64,000 bases of DNA, taken from the NCBI RefSeq assembly GCF_002632485.1, contig NZ_NIBU01000006.1, positions 62,001-126,000 of the forward strand. Reading direction: 5' to 3'. The notes under the pieces are model-generated. The model had not been told where the DNA came from, did no database searches, and saw only the letters and a program-made list of their open reading frames with translations. This stretch comes from Xenorhabdus innexi (lineage in GTDB: Bacteria; Pseudomonadota; Gammaproteobacteria; Enterobacterales; Enterobacteriaceae). Both the position numbers and the translations under genes were made by a program. Of the stretch, positions 32,001 through 40,554 are shown piece after piece; positions within the stretch are counted from its first letter, which is position 1, and every line of letters begins with the position of its first letter.

Positions 32001-35000
32001 GGAAAGGCGGCTTGCCCTGAACCCTACCGATTATAAGCCGGATACGCTGATTGATCTGGATATTAAAACCAGTGCCATTGACACCCTGCTGAATCAGGCT
32101 CTGCCATTTTACGGGCTGCGCACTGAACGCAACCTGTTGGTACGTGAATCGGATGATTACAATGGTTTTGAAATCCGTCCGTGGCCGGGCAGAAGCAATG
32201 ATGGTTCTGAAATCATCGGCTTCAAAAACATTATTGTGGAAGACACGGAGAATACTGAACAGACTAAAGCCATCGAACGCTTTATCCTCGCTAACTATGA
32301 TAATTACCAACAACTGCCCGATACGCTGTATCTGGTGGAAGACCGTATTGTTTCCCATGATAACGGACGCACCCGTATTCTGGCTGAAAAAACAGACGGT
32401 AGCTGGCGTTATAAACCGAAAACTGAGCTGATGTCTGCGGATGAATTACAGCAAGCCGCATATGTTAAAGGCAAGATCCGTGGAGAGAGTTATCAGCGTG
32501 TATTGGATGCGCTTACAGATTATCAAAACGGGCTGGAAAACAGCCGGGACTACGATCTGGAGGCAATTGAAAAACTGTCCGGCCTGCGTCATCAGGTGGA
32601 AGGTTATCTTCTGGGGCATCCTGATTCGGCGCGTGTGCCAGCGCTGAAAAACCTGCTGTCACAAATTCAGGTACGTCTGGACGAAACACTGGCGATTGCC
32701 GAGTCCGCAGTGGAAAGCAGCGCGAAAGGCAGCTTCAGTGATTTGTACGCCAAACTGGGTAATGCCAGCCTGAAAGAGTCTAAACATCTTTATATTGATG
32801 AGCAGGGAAATCTCGTTACCCGCGGCAAATCCAATATTCAGATCAATGTCAAAGCAGAGCGTGCGGAAAAGGCGCTTGAGCAGATAAGAGCCTCTGTTGC
32901 CAAAGAGTATGGTCAGTCCGTGGCAGAAGCGGTTTTCTCAGACTTAACTTCTCGTGATTTGGCGAAAGATGGTAAAGGGATTGATGTCGCCGGTCTGAAA
33001 AAGGTACATAAGGCCATTGAACAGCAACTGTCTCCCGTCAGTGCCACGCTGTTTATCTGGAAACCCAGTGATCACAGCAGATTGGGACATGCAGCCCTGC
33101 AAATCGGGCACGGGCGTATTGAAATCAGTGCAGAAAATGCGGCCGAATTCAATGAGAAAAACTATGTCAGCTGGTGGCCGAAAGGCGGAAAATCAACCAA
33201 TGTCTGGCGTATTTTTGATGTCTCCACCGAAGAACATCCTGATGTAAAGCTGCGCTGGCGTGATCTTAGCCAGCCAGCGGGACAAAATGATGCACTGGCG
33301 CTGGACGTTGCTTCTGAAGAAAAAGATAACTTTGGTCTGCACGATGGTGCACGTAAGCTGGAACGGTTTATTGAAAAATTACAGACGGCAAAAGGTGTTG
33401 ATGCGAGATTTGAAGAGATCAGCGAAGGCTTTGCTATGGCAGCCCTTGCAAATCCTAATCTACTGAAATCTGTCGGTGTACCTGAGCATATCTCCCGTCC
33501 GTTTATGCAGCAATGGGAAGACAGCAGCATGGATATGCTTGAAGTGGGTAAAAACTTTGCGGAAGCATTACGGACAGCGGCAAAACAGCAGACACCAGAA
33601 CGGATTGAAAAACGTATTGCTCAGGTGATCAGCCAGTTTGCAGAGAGTGAACTGAGAAATATTAAGGACTTCAAAGCCAGTGAGCCGGATCAGGGGCGTG
33701 TCTTCCGTATTAATCTGGCGGGATTAGACGTGGCAGCAATGCAGGCTGAGTGGCATAAAATCAGCCAGAATCCTGATGCCCGTTATCAACTGTTAACCGG
33801 TAACTGTTCAAGCACTGTTGCCCGGGTACTTAAAGCGGGTGGTGCGGACCAGATTATCGGGCATAAAAGGCAGCCTCATTTTGGTATCTGGACACCAACC
33901 GAACTGTTCAATTATGCACAGGCATTGCAGGAAGCACAGGCAGAAAGCACGGCCAGAAAGGCAAATCGCCGGAAACATGCTGAGGGTGAGGTAAAAATAC
34001 CGCTGGGTGAAAATGTCCAGTTGGATAGTACTCCGGCAAATAATACGGAGGCAGATGCTGAACACCGGGTTCAGAATCAGCCTGTCGGGGAATGGGAAAC
34101 CGTGACGGTTAAACCACAGGCTGAAGGCGGGGAAAGCCGCTTTAGCGGTCAGGTGATTATTCAGACTGAAAACGATCCTGTTGCTGCACGGGCCGCTGCT
34201 GATCTGGCGGGTAAACATCCCGACAGCAGTGTCATTGTTCAACTTGATACTAACGGTCAGTATCGTGTGGTTTACGGTGAACCGGCTCAACTGTCCGGTA
34301 AGTTACGCTGGCAGATAGTCGGGCACGGGCGTGATGAAGCAGTCTCAAACCTGACCCGCATGGGAGGATACAGTGCGGATGAACTGGCACAGAAGCTGAA
34401 ACAGTTCAGAGCAGATTTCACGCAGGCAGGTACTCCTGAACATATCAGTCTTGTCGGTTGTTCATTGATCCGTGATGACAAACGTGATGGTTTTGCCCGC
34501 CGCTTTATTTCGGCTCTTGACAGTCAGGGACTGCGCACTACCGTATCCGCGCGTAGCAGTGATGTTGCAGTAGACAGCAGCGGGCGAAAATATACCCGCG
34601 ATGCGCAGGAGCAGTGGATTCATAAGCTGGTGGACAGCAAGGTTGTACTGGGCTGGAATGAGAAAGGGGAAGTAGAGTCATATTCCGAACGTATCCGTCA
34701 TGGTATCTCTGAAAACAGTATCAGCCTGTCCCGTGTGGGGCGCACTGGTGCGGAGACCGAAACGAAAGGCGCTATTGCTGAAAATACCGCAACATTCCAT
34801 GCACCTGTGCAAGATGAGAAACAACCTGAAAAACAGAAAAATAATCTCACTGATGAGATGGCTTCTGACCGGAAGCTGAGTTATTCCGGCAATATTCAGG
34901 TGCAGGTTGGTGATGGTGAATTTACTGCTGTCAATTGGGGAACCACAAATGTGGGGATCAAAGTCGGTACAGGTGGTTTCAAATCGCTGGCTTTCGGTGA

Positions 35001-37443
35001 TAACAATGTGATGGTTCACATTGGCAACGGAGACAGCAGGCACAGTGTTGATATTGCCGGTTATCAGGCATTTGAAGGTGCACAGTTATTTGTGGGGAAT
35101 CGTAACGTCAGTTTCAATCTGGGGCGCAGTAATGATCTGATTGTGATGCTGGAAAAATCCATTCCGACCCCGCCATTAATCAATCCATTTGATGGTGCTG
35201 CGCGTATTTCTGCTGTATTGCAGAACATTTCTGCAAAAACGACAACATCACAAACTGTTTCATCACAAACTGCGCCGGGTCTGTCTGGTTCAGCCGACTG
35301 GCTGACAGCGCAGGAGCAGCAATGGACACTGGAGGGAGCGAAGAAATACGTCAGCGATTTATCCGGCATCGATCTGACCAGTAGCGTCAGATATGAAACT
35401 CTGACGGAACTGAATACAGAGAATGATCGTAGCAGCCGCGGCCTGAAAAGTGATCTAGAAAGTAGCCTGAACAAGAAATATAACCAATGGCTGGGAGGGA
35501 AAGGCAATAAACCTGAATCAGGTAGTCTTAGTCGGGCGGATAAATTCCGGCAGGCAAATGAGAAACTGGCCTTCAATTTTGCCATTGGCGGGCAGGGTGC
35601 GGATATTCAGGTGACAACCGGTAACTGGAATTTCATGTTTGGTGACAATATTCAGTCCATACTGGATACCAATCTGGGTTCACTGTTCGGCCTGATGACA
35701 CAGGAATACACAGCCACAGGTATGGCAAAAACGACGTTTACGTTCAGCCCGACAGATTTGCCACGTCAGATTAAAAATAAGCTGCTGGGGAATCTTGCCG
35801 GAGTCAGTGCAGAGACCACACTGGCGGATATTTTTGCTGTTGATTACACATCGGATGGACGTATTGTTTCCCGTAACGGTATTTCTGAAGCCAATCAGCC
35901 GGCAGATGGCATTGCTATTCTGCGGGAAATGCTGGAGATCATCGGGGAATTCAGTGGTGATCAACTACAGTCGTTCACCGATCCGGAAAAATTGCTCAAT
36001 GGTCTGAAAGCAGGATTGAACACGGGCACTGATGGCATTCAATCTTTTGCGGAAAGTCACGGATTGAAAGCGAAAACACCGGATGAAATTCCAGAAGATA
36101 ATTCCCCTCTGAATGAAAATGCTAAACAGGCGGAGAACATTGAAGGGGAGCAGCCTGAACGAGCATTCGGATTTAATGCACTGAACCTGCCAAACCTGTT
36201 TGCAACTCTGTTTAGTCAGGGTAAACAGGCAGAAATGCAATCTCTGGTGACCAATCTGAAAGAAAACCTGACGACAGATTTGCTGAATATGCAGGATAAA
36301 ACATTTGATTTTCTGCGTAACAGCGGGCATCTGCAAGGTGATGGTGATATTCATGTCTCTCTCGGTAACTACAACTTTAACTGGGGAGGAGATGGTAAAG
36401 ATTTGGGTGCATATCTGGGGGATAACAATAACTTCTGGGGAGGGCGTGGTGATGATGTTTTTTACTCGGTAGGTACCTCTAATATCTTTGCTGGTGGAGA
36501 AGGTAATGACATCGGCGTTCTGATGGGGCGTGAAAATATGATGTTCGGCGGTGCAGGCGATGACATTGCTGTACTGGCGGGACGCATTAACTACGCCTAT
36601 ATGGGGGACGGTGATGATCAGGTTTTTGCTTTCGGTGAAGGCGGAATGATTGAAGGTGGTAAAGGCAGTGACTATATCGTGGCTTCCGGTAACTTTAACC
36701 GAGTTAGTGCCGGTGAAGATCAGGATTATGTTGTCACCATCGGTAATAACAATCAGGTAGATCTGGGTTCGGGGGATGATTTTGCAACCGTATTCGGCAA
36801 CTATAATCGGATCGATGGCAATACAGGTCGTAACGCCATTAAGCTGATGGGTTATCACGCGGTGATCAACGGCGGGACAGGTAATGATCATCTGATTGCA
36901 GATGTCGTTTCCAAATTCAGCCGCTTTAACGGCGGTGAAGGGAATGATCTGCTGGTGCTGGGAGGCTATCAGAACCGCTTCAAGGGTGGCTCCGGGGTCA
37001 ATAGTTTTGTCGTCAGTGGTGATGTTATTGAGAACGTTGTTGAGGATATTAAAGCCACCGATAAAATAATCTTCAATAACCTGAACTGGCAAAACCTGTG
37101 GTTCCGGCGCAGCGGCTATGATCTGGTATTGCTGACAAATCGCAGTATTCAGGATAAATCGCTACAAGGGCAGTTTGAAGCTGTGGGGTCTGTGACTTTC
37201 ACGAATTACTTTAATGGCAATCGTGCAGATATCATCACCCAGATGGAGGATAAAAGTACACAGGATGAACACGGATATACCGCACTCTCAGCTAATGCTG
37301 TAGATACTTTAGTGCAGGCGATGAGTGGGTTTTCACCTGAGATTGGTAACAATGGTTTTATTGACTTGCCGGATAGCCGGACAACATCCGCTATTATTAC
37401 CGCCTGGGCTGATACTATGACCGGGAAATTCAAGTCGGCCTGA
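26017..37443 (+). CDS. rtxA: MARTX toxin RtxA1 (DmX-like, RID, CPD)
   Basis: Secreted multifunctional autoprocessing RTX toxin of 3,808 residues. I start it at 26017 (MGKSSNRSTEYFFTG), which has AGGA 6-7 nt upstream and matches the starts of the other two copies. Residues 1-600 hold glycine-rich A repeats split by a linker domain. Residues about 600-1250 hold 19-20-residue B repeats (GGANVLTKVGDG type), and about 1360-1580 are coiled coil. About 1724-2235 is a DmX-like effector domain. About 2236-2650 is RID, with His2358 (GHAALQIG) and Cys2597 (NCSSTVARVL). CPD follows with His2770 (VGHGRD) and Cys2815 (LVGCSL), activated by host inositol hexakisphosphate in known members. C repeats (GGRGDD, GGEGND) occupy about 3440-3660. 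It lacks ABH and the jelly-roll insert of its neighbours. Confidence 0.95.
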   Translation: MGKSSNRSTEYFFTGRYEDDNDGNTIHAIGVGGVINAYGGNDYIVVGSIGATVNTTWGHDTVVGGAGYLNINDTSGSLTVKGGSGYTAINKTHNGTIEFAGVAGGLNINHTGDNGAVNYSGVSGYNGITRKGVQGDIRFQGAGGYNSLYSDVEQGNIHFAGAGGYNRIIRKGADSDLSGEGIEYADAKEIILKSATMHGSWIDNDSQVSGIKSAREPNTYLFAFADSTYTKIHKIRLLNDPVTGKLTYHSTAWYKEGNHLKGLEKQDITEQNGFVDVGIDGAYTLSNLIVEHKQAATIQAVQQKLTENEWMTYGSGLRIKADDVILSDARMGGYAVYRDGTTVDVKAVKSHRTPNTYVYAKKLGIHTKIVVVELKNDPETGILQYIARPWYKEGDHTTGLADKIISERYGYHPMGTGAYSLSELHYSARVIQTTTDRVAGTYEYSDQPLFPVTERRETSGDVRFEGAGGGNVVKSNVTKGNVYFSGAGIANVIEHTSEFGNTEFNGAGGANVIIKKGKEGNLTFNGAGVANVLLHQGKRGDMEVNAGGAANVLVRVGDGRYLAHLLAVGNISIHKGNGDSRISMGGGFNTHTQMGHGDAVWSGVGGANVLTSIGQGKVSAVLAGGANILTKMGKGDLAAGLLGGANIITHISDSSDDTASDKTIRDKTIHYKTTAIALGGANVLTKKGKGDLLSVMGGGANVLTHIGNGATSGVLLGGANILTKVGDGDTTGIMLGLGNVLTHVGDGQTLGVMAAAGNIFTKVGDGETLAAMLAFGNLFTHVGDGNTYALMAGGGNIFTKVGDGNALALMLAFGNVFTHVGDGLSVALMIAKGNIATKAGNGDALAAMVGKGNIFTQIGHGSTFAAMIGGANILTKVGNDLTAALMIGKANIYTHVGEGTSIGLLSGTANIMTKVGDGTTLAAMFGKANIMTHVGNGMTGVLAQGKANIVTKVGNGFMGVVAASEANVVTHIGEGTTAALLNSKGNILTKVGDGTAVGLLISKIGNIMTHIGDGATVGFAKGEANIITKVGDGTGVNAVWGKANILTHYGDGDRYNFAKGEANIITKVGDGQETTVVQGQANIITHIGNGDDYTGTWGKANVITKVGNGRNVVLAKGDANIVTQVGEGDSFNALWSQGNVVTKVGDGIQATVAKGKGNITTTVGNGLSVTAVHGDLNVNTKVGDGVSVNVAWGKYNVNTRVGDGLNISVMKGTGNANIRVGDGLNINASYARNNVAVQVGNGDFYSLAVAASNTESNKLGALFDNVKQTLLGSAGSQAISYLVNGDEAHTSGTHKGRGAIDLPEVSSLDGFRLTEVDEVTSELQDNLQSAVSAVDTPDIDAIQRSLSHEESQHHDIAEHVSQDQAARNALQDKEKAEADRHRLEQEKEKQLAAISGTQSQLEKTDLTALNANGESQREAINDEARSVTQELMTKTKGLEALADLNAHHGQSGQQWRDQFADGLLGNIQTHLDSAKETAQQQLEHVQQASSQRLGEVKDAVAKSESGATEGDQHRQHAMQKIDDAHTDIEFREQKAIAHMRQAEQAARDGKSAAQKAEQRGQRAVSAAEIKTAQVQSDANSAKLDGNQLPDREKTAGSGLSGQAPAYTEFPAEHHAGENDTGETRSPADFGTDVQTEDEFGLELQYLEEDLGELVNAKSALDRLQINAGIRTRKQHINLDHHNTEATHNPGIAQTPAAPDLSGLTALGASQPEQTDTPEHSDAALRAQKVANIYQWLDSDNNLTTETYIPVPGFERVDADIPDTLRQKMVTFVEGYLNGTENSIPKAQRTSLAKLFVDATVDYNWDKRVEFVSKLEHYGYSFAPVHGDKSIVSFWSGRNFKQYRNILDAAQTDGRKVVYDIDVKGNAFAIELNKMLTRWGDMFLDPDIAEQNALKSVINASARSNTGFWSSLYATGSRDDVYVIAEGGLRLGNYFWNVELPVLRQLQREGLVGEIRLLDKAAKEYQGVSPENIGRRLTDAGVSVKARFDSLSFEEQERRLALNPTDYKPDTLIDLDIKTSAIDTLLNQALPFYGLRTERNLLVRESDDYNGFEIRPWPGRSNDGSEIIGFKNIIVEDTENTEQTKAIERFILANYDNYQQLPDTLYLVEDRIVSHDNGRTRILAEKTDGSWRYKPKTELMSADELQQAAYVKGKIRGESYQRVLDALTDYQNGLENSRDYDLEAIEKLSGLRHQVEGYLLGHPDSARVPALKNLLSQIQVRLDETLAIAESAVESSAKGSFSDLYAKLGNASLKESKHLYIDEQGNLVTRGKSNIQINVKAERAEKALEQIRASVAKEYGQSVAEAVFSDLTSRDLAKDGKGIDVAGLKKVHKAIEQQLSPVSATLFIWKPSDHSRLGHAALQIGHGRIEISAENAAEFNEKNYVSWWPKGGKSTNVWRIFDVSTEEHPDVKLRWRDLSQPAGQNDALALDVASEEKDNFGLHDGARKLERFIEKLQTAKGVDARFEEISEGFAMAALANPNLLKSVGVPEHISRPFMQQWEDSSMDMLEVGKNFAEALRTAAKQQTPERIEKRIAQVISQFAESELRNIKDFKASEPDQGRVFRINLAGLDVAAMQAEWHKISQNPDARYQLLTGNCSSTVARVLKAGGADQIIGHKRQPHFGIWTPTELFNYAQALQEAQAESTARKANRRKHAEGEVKIPLGENVQLDSTPANNTEADAEHRVQNQPVGEWETVTVKPQAEGGESRFSGQVIIQTENDPVAARAAADLAGKHPDSSVIVQLDTNGQYRVVYGEPAQLSGKLRWQIVGHGRDEAVSNLTRMGGYSADELAQKLKQFRADFTQAGTPEHISLVGCSLIRDDKRDGFARRFISALDSQGLRTTVSARSSDVAVDSSGRKYTRDAQEQWIHKLVDSKVVLGWNEKGEVESYSERIRHGISENSISLSRVGRTGAETETKGAIAENTATFHAPVQDEKQPEKQKNNLTDEMASDRKLSYSGNIQVQVGDGEFTAVNWGTTNVGIKVGTGGFKSLAFGDNNVMVHIGNGDSRHSVDIAGYQAFEGAQLFVGNRNVSFNLGRSNDLIVMLEKSIPTPPLINPFDGAARISAVLQNISAKTTTSQTVSSQTAPGLSGSADWLTAQEQQWTLEGAKKYVSDLSGIDLTSSVRYETLTELNTENDRSSRGLKSDLESSLNKKYNQWLGGKGNKPESGSLSRADKFRQANEKLAFNFAIGGQGADIQVTTGNWNFMFGDNIQSILDTNLGSLFGLMTQEYTATGMAKTTFTFSPTDLPRQIKNKLLGNLAGVSAETTLADIFAVDYTSDGRIVSRNGISEANQPADGIAILREMLEIIGEFSGDQLQSFTDPEKLLNGLKAGLNTGTDGIQSFAESHGLKAKTPDEIPEDNSPLNENAKQAENIEGEQPERAFGFNALNLPNLFATLFSQGKQAEMQSLVTNLKENLTTDLLNMQDKTFDFLRNSGHLQGDGDIHVSLGNYNFNWGGDGKDLGAYLGDNNNFWGGRGDDVFYSVGTSNIFAGGEGNDIGVLMGRENMMFGGAGDDIAVLAGRINYAYMGDGDDQVFAFGEGGMIEGGKGSDYIVASGNFNRVSAGEDQDYVVTIGNNNQVDLGSGDDFATVFGNYNRIDGNTGRNAIKLMGYHAVINGGTGNDHLIADVVSKFSRFNGGEGNDLLVLGGYQNRFKGGSGVNSFVVSGDVIENVVEDIKATDKIIFNNLNWQNLWFRRSGYDLVLLTNRSIQDKSLQGQFEAVGSVTFTNYFNGNRADIITQMEDKSTQDEHGYTALSANAVDTLVQAMSGFSPEIGNNGFIDLPDSRTTSAIITAWADTMTGKFKSA

Positions 37444-37485
37444 TGGCAGACAGGATTTTACTGTTCAGATGTTCTGATGAATAAA

Positions 37486-37513
37486 AAACTGGCTCACGCT
37501 AGTGAGCCAGTTT
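37486..37513. terminator. Bidirectional terminator between rtxA1 and the lipoprotein gene
   Basis: AAACTGGCTCAC and GTGAGCCAGTTT form a perfect 12-bp stem with a GCTA loop. In the minus direction it is followed by a run of T, so it best ends the lipoprotein gene. It also lies 42 bp past the rtxA1 stop. Confidence 0.88.
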
Positions 37514-37548
37514 ATAGGATTTTGTTTCCTGGGTTATCATAGTGCTGT

Positions 37549-38385
37549 TTAGTTTTTTCGAGACAGAGCGAAATTACCTTCAACTGTATGGTCAGGGTTA
37601 TTATATGTACCACCAAAACCACTGCCTCCCTCAGTAAATTCACCACCGAGGACAGAACCATGTACTAATCCTGAGCTTGATGTCCCAGTTGCTGTAATTT
37701 TAATTGGTTGAAGGTAAGGCTGGTCAATTGGGGAGTTGGACATAGTCTTTACGGTGTCTGATATGTGGGATTCATAGTTGCCCCCCTTATCCAGGTAGCC
37801 TTCGAAGCCGATACTGTTATCCTTATGAAACGTAATATCTATATACATATCCAAGGCTACTTTACCTGTATCATGGAGAGCCTTACCTTCATAGTGATGC
37901 GGCACGTCATGTGCCAATGTGAGTTTACTCGGGTCATTTTGTATACTTTGAGCTCGATACATGTGACCGCCAATGCTACCTATAAGAATTGTTCCATCTT
38001 TGTTGGTATATCTCTTATCTTTACTGTTTAAATCCTCTTTACCATTTACCAGAACATACTTATCTTTCAATCCATTAGCATCTATCATAACGTATACATA
38101 ATCGGATAAGGATTTTCCTGTCGCATCAGGATTAGGATCTCCACCAGGCGGACCATCAATATTTGAAAATCCGGTATACTCATTCAGAGAAGGGTTTGTC
38201 CTGTCACCCGCAGGAGGTCTTAAAAAATTCTTGTAAAGCGTTAGCGTATTCTTCTCTGTTCTTTCTGGTGGTGTTACTTTTCCAGGATGGTTTGTAAGAT
38301 TATATCTATTTCCTCCCCCTTTAGAACAGGCTGTAACAGAAAGAACCAAAGCGAGAACTAAAAATATTTTAGACTTCGTGTTCAT
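37549..38385 (-). CDS. Slam-dependent surface lipoprotein (TbpB/hemophilin/NilC-like)
   Basis: Lipoprotein of 278 residues, predicted to be displayed on the cell surface by the adjacent Slam. The signal peptide ends in a lipobox (LSVTAC), and the acylated Cys is followed by a glycine anchor (SKGGGN) typical of Slam clients. The C-terminal third is a glycine-rich beta-barrel-like segment (GLVHGSVLGGEFTEGGSGFGGTY..HTVEGNFALSRKN), as in TbpB, factor-H-binding and hemophilin-type proteins. A GGAG site precedes the ATG. Xenorhabdus homologues of such pairs include NilB/NilC (host colonisation) and haem-acquisition hemophilins. The ligand here cannot be read from the sequence. It lies downstream of slam in the same direction. 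Confidence 0.8.
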   Translation of the reverse strand: MNTKSKIFLVLALVLSVTACSKGGGNRYNLTNHPGKVTPPERTEKNTLTLYKNFLRPPAGDRTNPSLNEYTGFSNIDGPPGGDPNPDATGKSLSDYVYVMIDANGLKDKYVLVNGKEDLNSKDKRYTNKDGTILIGSIGGHMYRAQSIQNDPSKLTLAHDVPHHYEGKALHDTGKVALDMYIDITFHKDNSIGFEGYLDKGGNYESHISDTVKTMSNSPIDQPYLQPIKITATGTSSSGLVHGSVLGGEFTEGGSGFGGTYNNPDHTVEGNFALSRKN

Positions 38386-38590
38386 ATAATGACTCCAATT
38401 TTTTTAAAAAAAAACTAAGGAGATACTGTTAATATTAAGTTTAAGTTAGATTTATTTTTTTTCAAATCAAAAAGAAAACAATTTTTTATAATTAAATCAA
38501 TTGCATGGTTTGGTTGTGGGAAACTTTATCAAAAATTAATTCTGAATTTGACCTCTTTTCAAAACGAAAATAAAATATCAGAGTAATCGG

Positions 38591-38612
38591 AATTGCTATA
38601 GCTATAGCAATT
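38591..38612. repeat. Perfect 22-nt palindrome between slam and its lipoprotein gene
   Basis: A perfect dyad centred on TATAGCTATA, with arms AATTGCTATAG, lies in the 281-bp gap between the two genes. No U-run follows. It could be an operator for a dimeric regulator controlling the lipoprotein gene, or a weak RNA hairpin. The rest of the gap is AT-rich and without an open frame. Confidence 0.7.
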
Positions 38613-38666
38613 TATTTTGTTAAATAAACTCGTATTTATCTGAATATCTATGTATTCTTATGGTGA

Positions 38667-40037
38667 TTAAAAATCACTCCTGAACTCAAGAGAAATATCT
38701 TTGTCAGTATAAGAATAATAAGGATGGTTGCTTTTGTTTTTGTTATAAGAAAAAGATATTCTCGGGTAAATGCCAAATAAATTAATACTTCTGTTTGAGA
38801 GTGAAAGGGAGACGGAGTCAGTAATATCCTCTCGTTTAACCCTAAATGAATCAAGGCTTTTTGTTTTATAATTTGTTTTCATTTTATCATAATTTAATTC
38901 TACCAGGTAATCATCTAAAAACAGTTTTCTTATCAGGAAGCCAACGCCTTGAACATGATAACTATCCCATCTGTACTCTCTGTTAATTACTCTATAATTT
39001 CCGGATAAAGACAGATATAAATCATTAAATGGCAAAAATATCAATGAACTGTTAATGAGATTAATATCTCCATTTAAATCTTTATTTCTATTATAGGTAT
39101 AATATTCGTTTTTATTTTCATAGAAAATTGTATGTTTGAATTTGTCATTAAAGCTTGTTAACTTAAATAAGTCAAATCCAATGGCATCATAAAAAGAGTG
39201 AAAGCCTGTTTCGCTATTTGATACGCCACCACCATAAAATGCTTTTGTATAAAAAGGTTTTAAAAAGAAGTAATTATAATAATCCTCAAATCCGATTTTA
39301 TTGCCTATTTTAGTCGTTAATTGGTCATATCTTTTTTCTTTCAGGTATCTTATGCCATAAACATCAACATCAAGTTCAGAGAATAAGCCAGAATCAAAAA
39401 AAATTTTTTTACTGATGCCTGCGTTGTAAGATAACCCTATGTCTTTTACGTTAAGGTATTGTTTATTTGGACGAATTTCAGATGTAAAATTGTTACTCAT
39501 TTTAGTAATATTTGTATCTCTCTGAAATGAGAAATTCACATAGGAATTAGCTTCTTTTTTATCTTCAATGTACTTTAAATAATCATTTATGTTCTTCTTT
39601 TCCTGTTCATCATTAGCGTTAACGAGTAAATTATTGAAGACTTTTTCAGATTGATTATATTGTTTATTGAGTAAGTAAAGTATAGCTAAGTCAAATTTAA
39701 TGGTTTGGCTGTCATAGTTATTGAGGATGGTTTCTAACTTCTTGATAGCTTTCTGGTACTCTCTTTTTTTCATGAGGACTTTCGCTTCAGCCCAAAGAAT
39801 CAGGTAAGGGTCCTGACTGTGTGATTTTTTATAAAGATTAAGTATTTTCTCCAGGTCATCATGTTGCTGATAAATTAAAGAGAAAATCAACCTTTCAAGC
39901 AATTTAGGTTGTCTTATTATCTCATCCTCCGAATAGACATTCGGGTTATTTTCTGTTTCTTTGGCTATTACGGTGCTACTTATAGGCAGAAGCAGGGCAG
40001 TAACACCAATCATAAGGATAGATTTAATTTTTTTCAT
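38667..40037 (-). CDS. Slam-type outer-membrane lipoprotein translocator (DUF560, NilB-like)
   Basis: Type XI secretion outer-membrane protein of 456 residues that moves a partner lipoprotein to the cell surface. A Sec signal peptide (MKKIKSILMIGVTALLLPISSTVIA) is followed by a soluble periplasmic domain with TPR-like helices (about 45-160, for example AIKKLETILNNYDSQTIKFDLAILYLLNKQ). A C-terminal beta-barrel runs from about 165 with alternating aromatic strands and ends in FRSDF, a terminal aromatic typical of outer-membrane barrels. The length and two-part build match Slam/NilB. The gene is AT-rich compared with the toxins beside it. The lipoprotein gene follows after 281 bp and is the obvious client. 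Confidence 0.85.
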   Translation of the reverse strand: MKKIKSILMIGVTALLLPISSTVIAKETENNPNVYSEDEIIRQPKLLERLIFSLIYQQHDDLEKILNLYKKSHSQDPYLILWAEAKVLMKKREYQKAIKKLETILNNYDSQTIKFDLAILYLLNKQYNQSEKVFNNLLVNANDEQEKKNINDYLKYIEDKKEANSYVNFSFQRDTNITKMSNNFTSEIRPNKQYLNVKDIGLSYNAGISKKIFFDSGLFSELDVDVYGIRYLKEKRYDQLTTKIGNKIGFEDYYNYFFLKPFYTKAFYGGGVSNSETGFHSFYDAIGFDLFKLTSFNDKFKHTIFYENKNEYYTYNRNKDLNGDINLINSSLIFLPFNDLYLSLSGNYRVINREYRWDSYHVQGVGFLIRKLFLDDYLVELNYDKMKTNYKTKSLDSFRVKREDITDSVSLSLSNRSINLFGIYPRISFSYNKNKSNHPYYSYTDKDISLEFRSDF

Positions 40038-40085
40038 GGAGTATTAGGCTGCAATAATAGAATATTAAAGGGTGATGAAATTACC

Positions 40086-40229
40086 CTAGCCGTAGATGCA
40101 ATTATTCACTGAGTTAGCGGTGGGCCAAACATCTGATACCGGAATGTGGCGTTTTCCTTCTTTAAGGTGGCCTGTAACAAAAAAGCGCAAAGAAGTAGAT
40201 GAGATGATTTTGGTTTTTATATTCTTCAT
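40086..40229 (-). CDS. Possible 47-residue peptide upstream of slam
   Basis: A short frame begins MKNIKTKIISSTSLRFF and ends 48 bp before the slam start, in the same direction. An AGGG lies about 8-10 nt before its ATG. I recognise no family. It may be a leader peptide, the decayed N-terminus of a lost gene, or chance. Confidence 0.25.
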   Translation of the reverse strand: MKNIKTKIISSTSLRFFVTGHLKEGKRHIPVSDVWPTANSVNNCIYG

Positions 40230-40519
40230 ACAATTACCCTAACCTGTTTTTTTAATTAAGGAGACATTTTTAAGCTTAATTTAAAAAAAATTTTTTTCAA
40301 ACAAAGATGAAAAATACACAAAGTACATGTCTGTTTTCAATGCAGATAAGGATATTACAGGCCGCTATAACTCGCGGCAGTAATATGATGGTACTATTAT
40401 GAAATTCATATAATAAATGAAATTATTTATATGGGTGATAACTTTTATTAACGGATAATCATCTCCTGTAGAGGTATTCAGCCACAGGTTTTGGCTTTGT
40501 CTTAGCGGCCTTAATGGGA

Positions 40520-40554
40520 TTATTGGGACTCGCTATAGTGGTTAAACGGACTTT
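40520..40554 (+). promoter_or_regulatory. Conserved 35-nt toxin-upstream element, copy 2
   Basis: TTATTGGGAC, 14 nt, then AAACGGACTTT, beginning 242 bp before rtxH2. It matches copy 3 at 30 of 35 positions, and in both it is preceded by TGGGA plus one base. The surrounding 40,230-40,761 has no gene that I can support. A separate similarity to the rtxA3 leader (ATAAATTGAT at 40684) is short. Confidence 0.7.

Noticed and set aside
35965..37092. Minus-strand frame of 375 codons opposite the C-terminal repeats of rtxA1
   Set aside because: It is antisense to the conserved MARTX C repeats and arises from their regular codon pattern.
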